From UBA952 sp044361535 (GTDB lineage Bacteria; Bacteroidota; Bacteroidia; Flavobacteriales_D; Crocinitomicaceae), in assembly GCA_044361535.1 (NCBI GenBank), contig JBIKIQ010000009.1:66755-130754 (forward strand): 64,000 nt of DNA. Direction: 5' to 3'. How positions within the stretch are numbered: position 1 is the first letter of the stretch; each line of letters opens with the position of its first letter. The notes below the pieces were generated by a model. The model had not been told where the DNA came from and did not search any database. It was given only the letters and a program-made list of their open reading frames with translations. The position numbers and the translations under genes were made by a program. Positions 1 to 8,424 of the stretch are shown in pieces.

Positions 1-3000
1 ATTGCGGTACTACGTGGAATGCTACTCCCGTTTATGATAAATCTGGAACAACACTTCAAGTCTTGACTGCTACGTTAGGCACCTATTACACTCCAGTGGG
101 AATAACAGATTGGAGAACTGAAACTATTAATTTATTGCCATTTGTTACATCTACATCGAAAAACGTAAAATTCCGAATTCGAGCAGTAGCCGCAAACGGG
201 AATAATATTTACATTGATAATTTGAAATTTAATGCTACAACACCTGGTGAAATTTCTGTAAGTCAAACGACTACTAATATTTTTGATGATGGCTTTTCAA
301 ACGTGGGGTCTGTTTCTGCTGGAAACTCTTCAACAGTAACTTACACAATTACAAATACAGGAACCAGTAATTTAACTTTAACCGGGCCAATTTCGGTTAC
401 TGGAACTGGTTTCACCTTAGGTTCTACTTTCGGAACAACTGCCGTTGCAGCTGGCGGAACAACTACTTTTACAGTTGTATTTAGTCCAACGGCAAGCGCA
501 AGTTATACAGGGAATATTTCATTTGGCACAAATGACTGTGATGAGTCAACCTTTAATTTTCAACTCAACGGAATGGGTGTAACTAATCCTCCTGTTGCGT
601 CATTCACACCTTCAGCTACTGTAATTTGTGTTGGTCAAACGGTAACCTTTACAAATACATCAACAAATGCAACGTCATACAACTGGAATTTTGGCGCAGG
701 AGCAACGCCATCTACATCAACGGCTACCAATCCAACTGTGACTTTTAATACAATAGGCACTTATACCGCAACATTAACAGCAACAAATTCATTTGGAAAT
801 GATGTAGAAACACAAACAAACATAATCAATGTACTTGATGGTACTGGTATAGCGTTACCTATAACCGAAGGTTTTACTGCCACTACTTACCCCCCAACAA
901 ATTGGGCAATTGTAAATGCAAATAATTCACCAACAACTTGGGTGAGAAATGCAACGGTTGGTAATGCACCGACTGCAGGAAATTCCATGTTTTTTAACAA
1001 TTTCAACTATAACGATAGCGACGATGATCAAGTGAGAATGCCAGGAGCTAATTTAACTGGTTTTTCTTCTGCACAATTGCAATTTGATGTTGCATATGCT
1101 CCATACAATGCAAATAATTTTGATGGTCTTGAGGTTTTAGTATCAACAAATTGCGGTGCAACTTGGACTTCTGTTTATTCGAAATCTAATACTACTTTAG
1201 CTACAGCACCTGCAGTAACTACCTCATTTGTTCCTACTGCCACTCAATGGAGAACTGAAACAGTAATTTTAACTCCTTATGTAGGAAATAGTAAAGTGAT
1301 TGTTTCCTTCAAAAATCTCTCGGGATATGGAAATAATTTGTACGTTGATAACATTAATCTAACAGGCGTAGTGTTAAGCGTACCTCCAGTTGCCTCTTTT
1401 ACAGCTTCTGCAACAACAATTTGTGCGGGACAATCCGTTACATTTACAAATACTTCAACAGGAAATCCAACCTCATTTGCTTGGTCATTCCAAGGTGGTA
1501 ATCCTCCAACCTCTACAGCAACAAATCCTATCGTAACCTTCGCAAATCCGGGAACATATACCGTCTCTCTTGTAGCAACAAATGCTAGTGGGAATAATAC
1601 AGCAACTCAAACAATTGTTGTTAATTCAAATCCTGTTTTAACTGTTTCTAACCAAAATATATGTACCGGAAGTTCAGCAACATTAGTAGCATCTGCAACC
1701 CCAGTAGGAGGATCCTATTCTTGGTCAAATGGAAGTACAGGACAAAGTATTACTGTTTCTCCAACAACCACAACAACATATACTGTTACATATACAATTA
1801 ATGGATGTAGCTCTGTACAACCTGGTATTGTCACTGTTAATCCCTCACCGATTGTTACTGTATCCGGTGCAACAATTTGTTCAGGAGGAACAGCAACCCT
1901 TACTGCCACAACGAATCAACCAGGTGGTACTTTTTCTTGGTCAACTGGAGCAACTGGAAGTTCTATTTCTGTTTCACCTGTAAGCACAACAAATTATACG
2001 GTTAGCTATGTATTAAATGGATGTACATCTTCTCAAATATCTTCTCAAGTTGTTGTGAATCCTGCACCTACGGTTACAGTAAATAGCTCGACAATTTGTG
2101 CAGGAAATACCGCTACTCTTACAGCAACGCCAAGTGTTACTGGAGGCACCTATTTATGGAGCTCTGGATCAACAAATCAAGTTATTACTGTGACCCCAAC
2201 AGCAACTACAAACTATACAATAACATACACTGCCTCAGGGTGTACTCCTGTTACTGCAACAGGAACTGTGACTGTTACACAAACACCATTAGTTTCTATT
2301 TCTAACCAAACCATTTGTGCAGGAAGTTCTGCAATACTTCAAGCAATTAGTACTCCACCTGGAGGATCCTATTCTTGGTCAAATGGAAGTACCGGATCTA
2401 GTATTACAGTTAATCCAACAACCACAACAACATATACGGTTACCTATACTGTAAATGGATGTAGTACCATACAGCCTGGAATTGTAACAGTTAATCAGTC
2501 ACCTGTTGTTACGTCGTCTAGTGCAACAATTTGTTCAGGAGGAACAGCAACACTTACTGCTACAGCAAATCAACCCGGTGGTGTTTTTACTTGGTCAACC
2601 GGAGCTACTGGAAGTTCTATTTCTGTTTCCCCAACAAGTACAACCAATTATACAGTTAGCTATGCATTAAATGGATGTACATCTTCACTTGTATCTTCCC
2701 AAGTTGTTGTAAATCCAACACCTACAGTAACAGTAAATAACTCAACAATTTGTGCTGGAAATTCAGCAACACTTACCGCAACACCAAGTGTTACCGGAGG
2801 GGCGTATTCGTGGAGCTCAGGATCAATAAATCAAGTTATTATTGTATCTCCAACAACTTTAACTACTTATACCGTTACCTATACGGCAATCGGGTGTCCT
2901 CCAGTTACGGCAGCAGGAATTGTCACAGTCAATGCCAATCCAACGGTTAGTTTAGGTTCAGATACAACATTATGTGAAGCTGATTTTCCATACGTATTAA

Positions 3001-3410
3001 ATGCATCTGTTACAGGTTTAAACAATCAATTTACTTGGAACACCGGAGAACAAACACAATCAATTTCAATAACAACGGGTGGAACATTCACCGTAAATGT
3101 TTCAAATTCAAATGGATGTACGGCTAGTGACGTTATTCAGATAACTAGTGATCCTTGTGCATCACTTGATGATCTCAATGAATTAACTATTACTATTTAT
3201 CCAAATCCAAGTGCTGATTTTGTAAGTATTGAATCAAACCAGGAAATAAAACGTTTTTTCCTTTATGATTCAAATGGAAAACTAGTTTATTCAAATTCTA
3301 ACTCATCAAATTCATGTACGATTGATATTTCTAAATGGGTTATTGGGGTATATGAACTTAAATTAGAATCAACAAATTCAATTGTCTGGAAAAAACTAAT
3401 TAAGCTATAG
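1..3410 (+). CDS. Giant secreted PKD/Ig-repeat adhesin, type A T9SS cargo (5' end outside window)
   Basis: The frame is open from base 3, so the true start lies upstream; the first TTG at 63 is not a credible start. Order of domains by nucleotide: end of a jelly-roll (choice-of-anchor J-like) domain to ~240, an ASH/choice-of-anchor D-like domain ~240-580, PKD ~585-830, a second jelly-roll domain ~850-1370 that repeats the first (both contain WRTET), PKD ~1380-1625, six cysteine-containing Ig-like modules ~1630-2945, one further Ig-like module, and a C-terminal T9SS type A sorting domain from ~3180 (IYPNPS, then a SNGKLVYS-like strand, ending KKLIKL). Such proteins are exported by the Por/T9SS system and anchored or released at the cell surface. 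Probable role is adhesion or substrate binding; no catalytic domain is visible in this part. The Ig-like modules form a tandem supermodule (see repeat). Confidence 0.88.
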   Translation, partial: CGTTWNATPVYDKSGTTLQVLTATLGTYYTPVGITDWRTETINLLPFVTSTSKNVKFRIRAVAANGNNIYIDNLKFNATTPGEISVSQTTTNIFDDGFSNVGSVSAGNSSTVTYTITNTGTSNLTLTGPISVTGTGFTLGSTFGTTAVAAGGTTTFTVVFSPTASASYTGNISFGTNDCDESTFNFQLNGMGVTNPPVASFTPSATVICVGQTVTFTNTSTNATSYNWNFGAGATPSTSTATNPTVTFNTIGTYTATLTATNSFGNDVETQTNIINVLDGTGIALPITEGFTATTYPPTNWAIVNANNSPTTWVRNATVGNAPTAGNSMFFNNFNYNDSDDDQVRMPGANLTGFSSAQLQFDVAYAPYNANNFDGLEVLVSTNCGATWTSVYSKSNTTLATAPAVTTSFVPTATQWRTETVILTPYVGNSKVIVSFKNLSGYGNNLYVDNINLTGVVLSVPPVASFTASATTICAGQSVTFTNTSTGNPTSFAWSFQGGNPPTSTATNPIVTFANPGTYTVSLVATNASGNNTATQTIVVNSNPVLTVSNQNICTGSSATLVASATPVGGSYSWSNGSTGQSITVSPTTTTTYTVTYTINGCSSVQPGIVTVNPSPIVTVSGATICSGGTATLTATTNQPGGTFSWSTGATGSSISVSPVSTTNYTVSYVLNGCTSSQISSQVVVNPAPTVTVNSSTICAGNTATLTATPSVTGGTYLWSSGSTNQVITVTPTATTNYTITYTASGCTPVTATGTVTVTQTPLVSISNQTICAGSSAILQAISTPPGGSYSWSNGSTGSSITVNPTTTTTYTVTYTVNGCSTIQPGIVTVNQSPVVTSSSATICSGGTATLTATANQPGGVFTWSTGATGSSISVSPTSTTNYTVSYALNGCTSSLVSSQVVVNPTPTVTVNNSTICAGNSATLTATPSVTGGAYSWSSGSINQVIIVSPTTLTTYTVTYTAIGCPPVTAAGIVTVNANPTVSLGSDTTLCEADFPYVLNASVTGLNNQFTWNTGEQTQSISITTGGTFTVNVSNSNGCTASDVIQITSDPCASLDDLNELTITIYPNPSADFVSIESNQEIKRFFLYDSNGKLVYSNSNSSNSCTIDISKWVIGVYELKLESTNSIVWKKLIKL
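1640..2947. repeat. Tandem 654-bp supermodule (two copies) inside the adhesin gene
   Basis: Two consecutive copies of a 654-base (218-codon) unit, about 1640-2293 and 2294-2947. Three landmarks recur at exactly 654 bases: TCTAACCAAA at 1647 and 2301, GGATCC at 1710 and 2364, and TGGTCAAC at 1938 and 2592. Each unit encodes three different Ig-like modules, so the duplication was of a three-domain block, not of one domain. Copies have diverged but remain in frame. Confidence 0.85.
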
Positions 3411-3496
3411 TAAATAAGGGTTATTTTAGATATGATTATCTTGTTCTGAGGAGAACTAACACATCCAAAAAGTTCAAGATCAGATTTTAATCTTTT

Positions 3497-4459
3497 TTAA
3501 TTACTACTAACAATAAAATAGTAAATTGGAATGCCTATTGTAATGTTAATGGGGAATGTTATACCTAATGCCATAGGCAAAAATATACTAGGATTAGCCT
3601 TAGGTACTGAAATTTTCATTGCGGCTGGCACAGCAATGTAAGATGCACTTGCGGCAAGGATTGCTAAAATAAATTGATTCCCAATAGAGGCAGTAACGAG
3701 TGGCGCAAGAAATGCTACGACACAACCATTAATCAAGGGAAGAATAGCTGCAATAAAGACAACAAACCAGCCATTTTTGAAAAAATCATTTAAATTTCGA
3801 GCACTATTGACTCCCATATCTAATAGAAAGATTATTAAAAACCCTTTAAATAAATCGTTGGTAAATGGCTTTATACCTTCTGCTGCTTTATCATTAGCTA
3901 AGTATCCGATTATCACACTTCCCAAAATTAACAGTACACTACTATTGGTTATTGAATGTAAAATGAGCGATTTCAAATTTTGATTTTCAATGGACTTTTG
4001 ACTAAATGTTCGAATCAAAATAACCCCAATAATTATTGCAGGGGCCTCCATTAATGCCATTACGGCAACCATGTGTCCATTGTAATGTATGTTATGGTTT
4101 TCCAAAAAATTCAATGCTGTAACAAAAGTAACTGCACTCACTGAACCATATGAAGCTGCTATTGCACCAGCATTTTCTATCCCCAACCTTTTTTTAATTA
4201 AAAAAAATACATAAATAGGAATTAGAATAGAGCTCAAAATTGCAAACAAAATTGTTAAAACAATCTCAGCTGAAAATTCACTATGAGCCAATTCTTGTCC
4301 GCCTTTAAATCCAATTGCAAACAATAAATAAAGCGAAATAAATTTTGATGATGTTGGTGGAATCTCTAGGTCACTTTTGCATTTTACTGCTATTATTCCC
4401 AGAGCAAAAAAAAGCAAAGCAGGATTGGTTACATTTTCAAGTAACAGTTCGTAATTCAT
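3497..4459 (-). CDS. sbtA: SbtA-type sodium-dependent bicarbonate permease
   Basis: 320-aa polytopic membrane protein with about ten hydrophobic segments. The N-terminus (NPALLFFALGIIA) and the glycine/serine-rich segment AASYGSVSAVTFVTA around residues 105-120 match the SbtA family (PF05982), which in cyanobacteria imports bicarbonate with sodium. It is shorter than the ~370 aa of cyanobacterial SbtA, mainly through a smaller cytoplasmic loop. Its ATG overlaps the TGA of the upstream 104-aa gene (ATGA, 4456-4459), so the two are translationally coupled. The PII-like partner SbtB is not present nearby. In a heterotroph, bicarbonate supply for carboxylases is a plausible role; the substrate is inferred from family only. 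Confidence 0.75.
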   Translation of the reverse strand: MNYELLLENVTNPALLFFALGIIAVKCKSDLEIPPTSSKFISLYLLFAIGFKGGQELAHSEFSAEIVLTILFAILSSILIPIYVFFLIKKRLGIENAGAIAASYGSVSAVTFVTALNFLENHNIHYNGHMVAVMALMEAPAIIIGVILIRTFSQKSIENQNLKSLILHSITNSSVLLILGSVIIGYLANDKAAEGIKPFTNDLFKGFLIIFLLDMGVNSARNLNDFFKNGWFVVFIAAILPLINGCVVAFLAPLVTASIGNQFILAILAASASYIAVPAAMKISVPKANPSIFLPMALGITFPINITIGIPIYYFIVSSN

Positions 4460-4770
4460 TCCATTGATTTTAAATTCACTTGGACCGGTTGAGATTTGCG
4501 CATGGTTATCTCTATAGAAGATTGAATTGATAGCTCTAAGTCATTCTCCTGTGCTAAGTCTAGTAGCTTATTAAATTCATCAACAGAACTTTTTAATTGC
4601 CTTACACGCATAATTGATACTTCATCTTCTACATCTCTGGTCACAAGAGATCTTAGATTCTTTAATTCATGAAATTGAATTTTACTCGCGAAAACATTCA
4701 TGATGATTTCTTTAGCCTCTTCCGGAGAATAAAACCCATTAATTAACGATAAATTTAAATTAGTTTCCAT
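4456..4770 (-). CDS. Conserved-looking 104-aa soluble protein coupled to sbtA
   Basis: Short, charged, soluble protein with no signal peptide or membrane segment. It begins METNLNLSLINGFYSPEEA and continues with helices rich in Lys, Glu and Leu, including VRQLKSSVDEFNKLL. I do not recognise a named domain, although the NLSLINGFYSPEEAKEI opening resembles small uncharacterised proteins common in Bacteroidota. It is not a PII/SbtB fold: there is no T-loop-like glycine pattern and no ferredoxin-like alternation. Its stop codon overlaps the permease start (ATGA), which suggests stoichiometric production. A regulatory or chaperone-like partner of the transporter is possible but unproven. Confidence 0.6.
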   Translation of the reverse strand: METNLNLSLINGFYSPEEAKEIIMNVFASKIQFHELKNLRSLVTRDVEDEVSIMRVRQLKSSVDEFNKLLDLAQENDLELSIQSSIEITMRKSQPVQVNLKSME

Positions 4771-4776
4771 AGGTTT

Positions 4777-4977
4777 TTACTTTAGTGATTTTATCATTGA
4801 AAGAATACATAAGATTGCAATTGCTGAAAAAAAATAATTATAAATAACTTGATCTTGGTACACAATTGCGAGAATTGAGGCAATGAGAATAGTGATAAAA
4901 TGACCAACAACTTTGAAAGATCTAGATACCACTATTCCCTTAACCAAACGTCTTGCATTTACTAAATGCTCTATCAT
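4777..4977 (-). CDS. Small membrane protein (66 aa)
   Basis: The N-terminal 20 residues are basic (RRLVKGIVVSRSFK) and are followed by two hydrophobic stretches, about residues 23-40 and 44-63, ending in KSLK. No motif recognised. It lies 6 bases after icd and 6 bases before the 104-aa gene in the same direction, so it probably belongs to the icd operon. Codon use and tight spacing favour a real gene. Function unknown. Confidence 0.5.
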   Translation of the reverse strand: MIEHLVNARRLVKGIVVSRSFKVVGHFITILIASILAIVYQDQVIYNYFFSAIAILCILSMIKSLK

Positions 4978-4983
4978 TTTTAA

Positions 4984-6420
4984 TTATTGTCCTTGACCTA
5001 GTGAATAAGCTGACACTCCATCAAATCGATATAAATTTTCAGTTTTTATTACATCTACACCATTTTTTAACGCATTCTGTAAAGCTTCAATTATTTCCTC
5101 TTTTTCAATTGAATCCCCTGATACTGGTTTAAAGCGACAACGCCAATGGTCCGTACAAAAAGTTTCCTTAAATCCATCTGGCCAAACCTTTATTCCGCGA
5201 TTTGTAATCATGGATAATTTTAGATTATTTGCAGTAATTTTTGAAACTATTTCAGCTAATTCATTTGGATTTACTCCACTCCAATGTACAAATAAATCTA
5301 CGCCTTCTAATTCCTTAACCCCTGATTTTTTTCGTGTATATTTTGGCAAGACCATTTGATATTCTGCATCGTATTTTACGGGAGTTAAATGTTCAGGTGT
5401 TTTACCTAAATTGGCGATCACAGCATCAGCAAATTCATTCGTTCCTACCTTCGCTTGACTTACTCCCTCTTTGTAAATGTCATACGTATGAATTCCTTCC
5501 TCAAGAGTAGATAACCATGCATTCTGCACTTTTTCAGCTACATCAGATTGACCAAGATGGTTAAGCATCATTATTGCTCCTTGTAACAATCCAGAAGGAT
5601 TAGCCACATTTTGACCTGCCCGTCGTGGAGCAGAACCATGAATTGCTTCAAACATAGCACATTCCTCTCCGATATTTGCAGAACCAGCTAAACCAACAGA
5701 TCCTGTAATTTGTGCAGCAACATCACTTAACACATCACCGTACAAATTAGGCATCACAATGACATCAAATGCTTCAGGGGTATCAGCCAATTTTGCAGCA
5801 CCAATATCAATTATCCAATGTTCGTTCTCAATTTCCGGATATTCAGCGGCAATTTCATCAAATACTTTGTGAAATAAACCATCTGTTTGCTTCATTATAT
5901 TATCCTTGGTAAAACAAGTAACTTTTTTACGATTTTGTTGTTTTGCGTATTCAAAAGCATATCGAACAATTTTCTCACAACCTGGACGACTGATAAGTTT
6001 CAAACATTGTATCACCTCATCTGTTTGCTGATGTTCAATCCCCGCATACAAATCCTCCTCATTCTCTCGAACAATTACAACATCCATTATTGGGTGCTTC
6101 GTTTCTACAAAAGGATGTAAACTTTTACATGGTCTAACATTAGAATACAAACCTAAAAATTTTCGAGTGGTAACATTTAAACTCTTATAACCGCCTCCTT
6201 GAGGAGTAGTTATCGGAGCTTTCAAAAACACCTTATTTTTACGAATAATATCCCAACTCTCCTGCGCAATACCCGAAGTATTACCTGAGAGATATACCTT
6301 TTCTCCTACCTCAATTTCTTCTACTTTAATTTGAGCTCCTGCTGCATGTAGAATTTTTAATGTGGCATCCATGATTTCTGGACCTATGCCATCACCTTTA
6401 GCTACTGTTATTGTTGTCAT
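4984..6420 (-). CDS. icd: Isocitrate dehydrogenase (NADP-type, with C-terminal extra domain)
   Basis: TCA-cycle enzyme converting isocitrate to 2-oxoglutarate. I choose the ATG at 6420 (478 aa, MTTITVAKGDGIGPEI) over the ATG at 6450, because the family begins just before the GDGIGPE motif (residues 9-15). The substrate loop TTPQGGGYKSLNV spans residues 71-83. The IDH/IMDH signature NLYGDVLSDVAAQ begins at 225. The cofactor segment HGSAPRRAG (261-269) has basic residues where NAD enzymes carry an acidic one, which suggests NADP. Residues ~370-478 form an extra C-terminal domain, as in Thermus- and Rickettsia-type IDH and absent from the 416-aa E. coli enzyme. It is the first gene of a run with two small genes and sbtA. 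Confidence 0.92.
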   Translation of the reverse strand: MTTITVAKGDGIGPEIMDATLKILHAAGAQIKVEEIEVGEKVYLSGNTSGIAQESWDIIRKNKVFLKAPITTPQGGGYKSLNVTTRKFLGLYSNVRPCKSLHPFVETKHPIMDVVIVRENEEDLYAGIEHQQTDEVIQCLKLISRPGCEKIVRYAFEYAKQQNRKKVTCFTKDNIMKQTDGLFHKVFDEIAAEYPEIENEHWIIDIGAAKLADTPEAFDVIVMPNLYGDVLSDVAAQITGSVGLAGSANIGEECAMFEAIHGSAPRRAGQNVANPSGLLQGAIMMLNHLGQSDVAEKVQNAWLSTLEEGIHTYDIYKEGVSQAKVGTNEFADAVIANLGKTPEHLTPVKYDAEYQMVLPKYTRKKSGVKELEGVDLFVHWSGVNPNELAEIVSKITANNLKLSMITNRGIKVWPDGFKETFCTDHWRCRFKPVSGDSIEKEEIIEALQNALKNGVDVIKTENLYRFDGVSAYSLGQGQ

Positions 6421-6672
6421 TTTGATTTTTTTGACAAAGTTGAATTTCATTTTTCATATATTTTTATTTATATTTTCAATGTTACATATTAATTTTTATT
6501 ATTTATTCAAATAAATTATTAATTAATATTTTGATTTTCAATTGTTTAAAAACAAAATCGGCAGTTGGAATAATTTAATTTATTTTTTAAAAATGAATAA
6601 TTCAAAAGGGTTTTCTTACAAAAAAGTAACGTAATTTAACCTCAGAGTTTAATAGCTTTTAATCTAATAACT
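6421..6672. other. AT-rich divergent intergenic region between icd and the M1 peptidase
   Basis: About 250 bases, very AT-rich, separating two divergently transcribed genes and therefore likely to hold both promoters. I found no exact TAnnTTTG box. TTAA occurs several times but with irregular spacing (for example 6636, 6649, 6659), which serves as a background control for the ladders described near 52807 and 55855. Confidence 0.4.
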
Positions 6673-8424
6673 ATGCGAATTATTATAGCTTCTTTTTTTG
6701 TCTGTTTTCAAAGCTTTGGACAATCTAATTATTGGCAACAAGAAGTTGATTATCAAATTAATGTAACTATTGACGACACGAAAGATAAAGCATTTGGGGA
6801 GGAGACCTTGATCTATCAAAATAATTCCCCAGATACATTGAAAGAATTGTATTTTCATTTATACTGGAATGCCTTCAAGAAAAGCAGTCACGCCTTTGAA
6901 AAACAAAATGCATTTGAACTACAGGATTCTGACTTCGGTGAAATTAACGTTGAAAATATTACAGTTAATAATGAAGTACACTCTATTGAAGTTTTTGAAT
7001 CAATTGGACAAGTGAAACTCAGAAATCCAATTTTGCCTGGTAAAAAATGTGAAGTGAAAATTCGATTTTCGTCGATTGTTCCATCTTGTATAAATAGAGC
7101 AGGTAAAAACAACATGGCTGGAACAGACTATACATTTACACAATGGTATCCAAAAATCTGCCGATACGACAAAATGGGTTGGCACACTGATTCCTATTTC
7201 GGGAGAGAATTTGCAGGAACTTTTGGAAAATATTCCGTTTCAATTTCCTGCGATTCGAGCTTTGTTGTTGCTGGGACAGGGACACTTAAAAATAAAAAAT
7301 ATACTGAAAATGGATGGGTTTCAACACTTGGCAATAACGCTTCAAAAATAGAAAAATGGGAGTTTTTTGGGGAGAATATTCACGATTTTGCCTTTGCATT
7401 GGATAAAGAATGGGTGCATAAGGAACAAAAAATTGATGGAATTGATTTTCATTTTTTCTACAATCAAAAATACCATGATCCGTGGTCAAAACTTATGCAA
7501 GATTGGTCAAAAGCTTACGCAATATGTAAGAGTGAATTTGGGGTTTACCCTTATCCCCAATTTTCATTTATTCAAGCAGGCGAGGGATATATGGAATATC
7601 CTATGTGCACTATGCTTGAATCTGGACGAACTGATTTTTTCAATACTGCATGTCATGAGTTTATGCACAACTATTTTTATGGGATATTTGGAACAGATGA
7701 GAATTTATACCATTGGATGGATGAAGGAATTACTTGTTATGCCGAAGAACGCATTAGTAATGTAAATCAAGCAAAAAATAATCCTGCTCGAGGAGCAATT
7801 TCAAATTACCGTTGGATTTCCTCCTCCTATGATGAAGAACCAATATCTACTGCTGCTAATCATTTTGAGAGCGATTATCCATATTATAATGCCGCATATT
7901 TTAAGGGACAATTATTTCCAGAGCTTATTCGCTATATCATCGGTGATTCATTAATGAAAGTGGGATTTGCTCGTTTTTATAAATCATGGAAATTCAAACA
8001 CCCAGAACCCAATGATTTTGTAAAGGTATTTGAGGATGTTTCTAGTATGGAACTTACATGGTTTCAAAACTATTGGTTAAATACAACCAAGAAAATTGAC
8101 TTCTCTATAGATTCAGTTCAAAAAACAAAAGAAGGTATCAAAATAACTTTTAGCAACCAAGGTATACCGATGCCCCTTGAGTTTCAAATTAAATTGAAGA
8201 ATGGAAAATCAATCTATTACTACATCCCACTAGACCTAACGAATAATGCAAAAACAGATTTCCTACAACCCACTCAAGCACTGCCTAAATGGTCTTGTGC
8301 AGCTAAAACATACAGCTTAGTTCTTAGAGATTTAAAATGGAAAGACATCTTACAAATCAGCTTGGATCCTCAATCAGTATTACCAGATATTAATATGATT
8401 AACAATGAGTTCAATACAAACTAA
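6673..8424 (+). CDS. M1-family zinc metallopeptidase, exported
   Basis: 583 aa with a short signal peptide (MRIIIASFFVCFQSFGQS), so periplasmic or surface-exposed. The zinc site is complete: HEFMH at residues 328-332 and the third ligand Glu351 in MDEGI, giving HExxH-x18-E as in M1 aminopeptidases. The GAMEN exopeptidase motif is represented by GEGYMEYPM with Glu308. The N-terminal part (to ~200) is the beta-rich M1 domain. It lacks the long C-terminal helical domain of aminopeptidase N, as is common for short Bacteroidota M1 members. Its stop codon overlaps the stop of the convergent FG-GAP gene. Peptide scavenging is the likely role. Confidence 0.88.
   Translation: MRIIIASFFVCFQSFGQSNYWQQEVDYQINVTIDDTKDKAFGEETLIYQNNSPDTLKELYFHLYWNAFKKSSHAFEKQNAFELQDSDFGEINVENITVNNEVHSIEVFESIGQVKLRNPILPGKKCEVKIRFSSIVPSCINRAGKNNMAGTDYTFTQWYPKICRYDKMGWHTDSYFGREFAGTFGKYSVSISCDSSFVVAGTGTLKNKKYTENGWVSTLGNNASKIEKWEFFGENIHDFAFALDKEWVHKEQKIDGIDFHFFYNQKYHDPWSKLMQDWSKAYAICKSEFGVYPYPQFSFIQAGEGYMEYPMCTMLESGRTDFFNTACHEFMHNYFYGIFGTDENLYHWMDEGITCYAEERISNVNQAKNNPARGAISNYRWISSSYDEEPISTAANHFESDYPYYNAAYFKGQLFPELIRYIIGDSLMKVGFARFYKSWKFKHPEPNDFVKVFEDVSSMELTWFQNYWLNTTKKIDFSIDSVQKTKEGIKITFSNQGIPMPLEFQIKLKNGKSIYYYIPLDLTNNAKTDFLQPTQALPKWSCAAKTYSLVLRDLKWKDILQISLDPQSVLPDINMINNEFNTN

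Noticed and set aside
63..65. TTG at 63 as start of the first adhesin
   Set aside because: The frame is open to base 3 and the domain it would truncate is complete in its paralogue further on; the gene simply enters from the left.
1715..2950. Alternative-frame ORFs over the Ig repeats, both strands
   Set aside because: They are low-complexity shadows of the repeat codons (Ile/Tyr/Asn- or Val-rich) with no independent signals.
3430..3470. Terminator between the adhesin and sbtA
   Set aside because: Only a 5-bp GTTCT/AGAAC hairpin without a T run; too weak to call.
6421..6672. A third regulator ladder in the icd/M1 intergenic region
   Set aside because: TTAA copies there have irregular spacing; expected for AT-rich sequence.
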